64,000 nucleotides of DNA from Fasciolopsis buskii. Lineage: Eukaryota > Platyhelminthes > Trematoda > Plagiorchiida > Fasciolidae. The DNA lies in the NCBI GenBank assembly GCA_008360955.1, contig LUCM01004008.1, positions 87,130 to 151,129 of the forward strand, read 5' to 3'. Below the pieces are notes generated by a model. It saw nothing but the letters and a program-made list of their open reading frames with translations, searched no databases and was not told where the DNA came from. Below, in pieces: positions 60,641 to 64,000 of the stretch. Position 1 is the stretch's first letter. The number at the start of each line of letters is the position of its first letter. Made by a program: the position numbers and the translations under genes.

Positions 60641-60840
60641 AAAATACTACCTGGAATGGAGTGGTGGACATGAGCCGTTAAATCATCTTTACCGAAAATG
60701 CACTCGTGACAAACTTGATAAATTCACCCCTGACGATCAACCGCTGCTGTCAGGTTACCACACGGGCACTACCAGAACACAGCCAATGAAACCGAGCGAC
60801 CCATATTCAGTTGTCCATCTGAAGGGTCATTTTGACTAGA
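60641..60840 (+). pseudogene. Possible C-terminal integrase fragment of a gypsy-like element
   Basis: One frame reads RKCTRDKLDKFTPDDQPLLS, then GYHTGTTRTQPMKPSDPYSV and VHLKGHFD before a stop. The order of a charged segment, a FTPGDQVL-like turn and a closing hydrophobic strand resembles the region after the catalytic core of Ty3/gypsy integrases. No catalytic core is visible upstream, so this is tentative. It lies on the opposite strand from the relic at 29-31.6 kb. Confidence 0.28.
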
Positions 60841-63089
60841 TCAGTGCTAGCCAATTTGCAAAAGCAAACAAATGAAACTCAGAAAAATGAAGCTTCGAAA
60901 TACTAGAATCGCCTAGCTAGGCAGTGGAATGAACTGTAGTGACCTTTAGTCCTCATGTTCTCCGCATGTGCTACGTCCTGTGGGTGGTCCAAATTTTCCC
61001 TCCTATAATGGTCTAGCCAGGGATTAGTCAGTGAATCGGTTGGCTAAAGTCACCGGCGCACAGTCGTACTGAGAACGGTGTGTGTAGACTTCATAGCGAG
61101 ACACACGGATCAATTTGCTTCCAGTTCACCACTTGATCACTTACTTGACCCGCATCGCTTGCAATAGCAGATCGTCAAGTGTATTCAATTAGAGAACTTT
61201 TGCCCAACTGGAAAAGGAGAAAATCAATACCATCGTAGTGCGTTGCTCTCCAATTTAGCAAGTAGTGTCTGTGTAATCTAGATAGGAAATTTACCGGTTA
61301 GCTTTTCACACCGATACTAGACTACGATTGGTTAGACCCCTTTGGTGTGGTGGATCCAAAATGCACAAGATCATAAAAATTATGAACGAAAAAGAAAAAA
61401 AATACTCTGATTCTTTCATGAGTTAAAATGACAAACTGTGCATTGCTGCCGAAAGTAACACTTTCCAATGAGTGATTCCTAACTTGTACTGATGAAATTA
61501 TCGACTCTAACCTGCACATTTTAACAGATTTTTGTTTACACAACGGATTATCTCGTTTTGAGTGATAGGAAATTCGAGATCACTGTTGCTCTAAATGCCT
61601 TAAATTTGAGACTATTTTCATAGTAAGTTAGCAGAAATACCGAGAACATGGTTCAATTTTCAATTAGGCTTTTTCCACTTGAATAGAAGCATTTTTTAAA
61701 GTTCACATCAGTGTTTGAAACATTCTGTCTATTGCCCATTTTTCATGTTTCGAAAATCGACCTGCGATGAGTGATTGAAATGGGTTAACCAGACTACTAA
61801 GACACCCGTCAAATGTGTTCTTTCTTGGTGTTAAATGTTAAATTATTGTATTTTTAAGGTAGCTGAAAAGGAACTCTGAACTTCCCAACAGAACAGAACA
61901 CTTCTCCTTATTTTCATATTTGCAATGGGGCAAAATAGACCTGGGGCCTTTGCTCAAATATCTTTTTGTACTGATTTACACACAAGCATCAGTCGTTAGC
62001 CAATGGAAAAAAACTTATCTAATAGCTAATACTATTTTAAGGTCCACTTCGTACAACCACTAACATTGCACCAAAGTGTCCTGTTTTCGGTTGCTACCTC
62101 ACAACACCATATATTTAAAAGGGAAAAAGAACGAGAAATAGTTAACATTCAACTGCAAAACACCAATGTGAGAAACTTTACAGAGAACGAAATTTTTCGA
62201 ATGCAAGAACACCACCGACTGCGACCATATCATTTATTGCTTTCAACCATCGATTTCGAGCGATCTCTTGGACCCAAATCGATAGTCTAGCTGCGCAAGC
62301 CAGTTAACTGCGTAAGGTGTGTAATGTGACATGAGCATCCATTGTCATTATCCGCGTTGTTGGTTTGAGCTATGTCATTGCACTATCAGCGCGCTATGCA
62401 ATCGACCAGGCTACGGATTACAGTTAAGTTCATTACCGTTACTTTGTATAATTTACACAGTATAATACACAATTGTTTTCGGGAAACTTTGCACTTTCCA
62501 AGGGAATTCTACGGTTTGTCAGAACCGTCACATTATTGATCGTTAAGGATAGGGGAAAATGTCGCGTACCAGTAAATTGTCACACGTATGTGTTATATAT
62601 TGGTCAAGACGAATATCAATACATTTATAGGGGGTGAAATTGTTCCCTTTGAGAATAAAAGTGATTGCCGAGTACACATTGCTAACAACATGATTTGCAT
62701 ACGAGTAGGTAGCAAAATGTAGGACATTTTGTCGATAGCCAAACTGAAAAGTGATCAACATGACTAAAGGTTCCCTTAATTTCTCAAACTGCTGGCTGTC
62801 GGGTAACGGCTAATCACTGTTCCCAAGTTTTCTGTCCAGTCAGTCGATCATGATTCTAGACCGGTATCGTCCGCTTCTACTAACTCAAGCGAGGACAACC
62901 AAACTGAATCAGTGAAAAATCTCATTCTAGTAAACGAAAACAGTCCATATTCATGGACTATTTCACTTGCTTATCTGAGTAAATGCGTCTGCCATTACTT
63001 CGTCCGTTGCCCGGTCACGCTCTGACTGTCCCATCTCGTTTGACGCATTTCAGCTGATAGGCGAACGGTGATTAGCTGTGAACAAAGTA
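60841..63089. other. No gene recognised
   Basis: One plus-strand frame at 62066-62290 (KREKEREIVNIQLQNTNVRN, then FTENEIFRMQEHHRLRPY) looks mildly protein-like but lacks clear splice sites. Nothing else is supported. Confidence 0.35.
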
Positions 63090-64000
63090 GGCTCAAGCCA
63101 CGGACAAGCGGTGGGAGTGTCGAGGGCGTGACCGGATTCCAGTGGACAGCCGGCTATGCGCAGCGAAACTTAGAGGTTCGTGCAAAGTACACAGCCGTCA
63201 CTCTGATGGACGCAATTGCTAGTTGTCTCAGCAAACTGGGCAAAAGATTGCAGCTCAGATGTGATCAAGATCACCTTCTATCAAAAGCTACACGATCTGT
63301 TAAACAAAGGAAGGTCGGCTGACATCGTGATTTTAACAGCAAATAAGAATGCTCGAGAAGATGGGTCGTCCCCGAATGAAGCCCATTTAGGAGGTCGATT
63401 GGTCTCAATTCCTGTTGTTCTGAAAACGAGGAACAGTTGTTGGCTCTGTGCTCAGACCATCGATTATTTCTCGCCGGTGCGAGCTTCAGAAGTTCCAGTC
63501 GCCAGTACGCGACCTGGCCAGCACCCTCTTCGAGTCAGCCGTGGATCCATTAGTTACAAACTGCAGGGTTCTCTACATGATCGCCTGCCGTAGTGGAGCA
63601 CCACGAATTAGTATGCACTAATTTATTCATGTGTTTTGGTCGGCGCTCAAAGAACACGCTGCATCGCAGGTTAGAATGCGATAAGCCATCTTATCCGACT
63701 TGCCTATCAATCTTTCAGAGCACGCTGGCTGGAAAACTAGGATTGCCCCTACCTCAAAACATCAATGAGCACTGGTCGCTTATAGATAACACCTCACATA
63801 GATAATACCTTACATTCTGCTGACTTGGTGAGTTGTAGCCTGATAAGTTGCCCTGTCAAACCATGGATTTCTGCCGAATCTTTGCACCCTATTGGTATCC
63901 GCTCGTTCATCTCGACTGATGGATAGTACAATGAAGCACAAGTGGTAATTAGACTTGAACTCCGCGAAAGCTTGCATAGGGATCACATGGCCTGGTGATC
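63090..64000 (+). pseudogene. CR1/RTE-like non-LTR retrotransposon, endonuclease part, truncated by window end
   Basis: From about 63134 a broken frame follows the apurinic-type endonuclease of fluke non-LTR elements. VVSANWAKDCSSDVIK lies near 63216-63265, then FYQKLHDLLNKGRSADIVIL and NEAHLGGRLV (63380-63410). A shifted frame follows, and LVCTNLFMCFGRRSKNTLHR lies near 63605-63664. The linker toward the reverse transcriptase (KPWISAESLH, RLELRESLHRDHMAW) reaches the last bases. Several frameshifts and stops make it inactive. It belongs to the same family as the minus-strand relic at 15.95-17.46 kb, and its reverse transcriptase should lie beyond the window. Confidence 0.75.

Overview
The window reads as intron- and repeat-rich animal nuclear DNA, most likely from a trematode flatworm. 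Three things point that way. There are tRNA-headed SINEs that carry a hammerhead-ribozyme core, as in the schistosome Sm-alpha family. There is an intact GIY-YIG-containing Penelope-like retroelement. There are eroded non-LTR elements of a type common in fluke genomes. Base composition looks more balanced than the AT-rich schistosome genomes, so a liver, lung or intestinal fluke is more likely than Schistosoma. The species is inference. No rRNA, intact cellular tRNA, CRISPR or bacterial-type operon was seen.

Layout. 1-12.8 kb: mostly gene-free, GT-rich around 1.8-2.2 and 10.5 kb, with two antisense SINE-A copies (5.9 and 8.3 kb) and a weak exon candidate at 2.9 kb. 12.8-19.3 kb: a 96-bp candidate exon, a palindromic SINE-B (13.96-14.24 kb), a minus-strand non-LTR relic (15.95-17.46 kb) and the best single SINE-B copy (19.06-19.25 kb). 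22.3-24.1 kb: a broken Penelope-like copy. 24.3-28.5 kb: four plus-strand candidate exons whose splice phases fit together. 29.2-31.6 kb: a minus-strand Ty3/gypsy relic interrupted by an opposite-strand SINE-A. 32.4-38.9 kb: weaker exons, long GT/CA-rich sequence and one copy of an unnamed repeat. 40.05-42.55 kb: the intact Penelope-like element. 43.3-45.5 kb: the best cellular gene evidence, the 3' end of a plus-strand gene with phase-0 introns, a stop codon and a poly(A) signal. 45.5-50.7 kb: low-complexity DNA with a possible terminal exon and a large GAT array. 50.7-64 kb: more tRNA-derived repeats, one minus-strand candidate exon, microsatellites, a gypsy-like fragment and the start of another non-LTR element that runs off the window.

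How it fits together. The plus-strand exons between about 12.8 and 45.1 kb may belong to one long gene, or two, with large introns filled by transposons. The Penelope-like element would then lie antisense in an intron. I could not identify the encoded protein. The most interesting signals are the hammerhead-bearing SINE-B family and its palindromic member. Coordinates of relics and repeats are approximate to a few tens of bases, because boundaries were judged by eye from copy-to-copy comparison.
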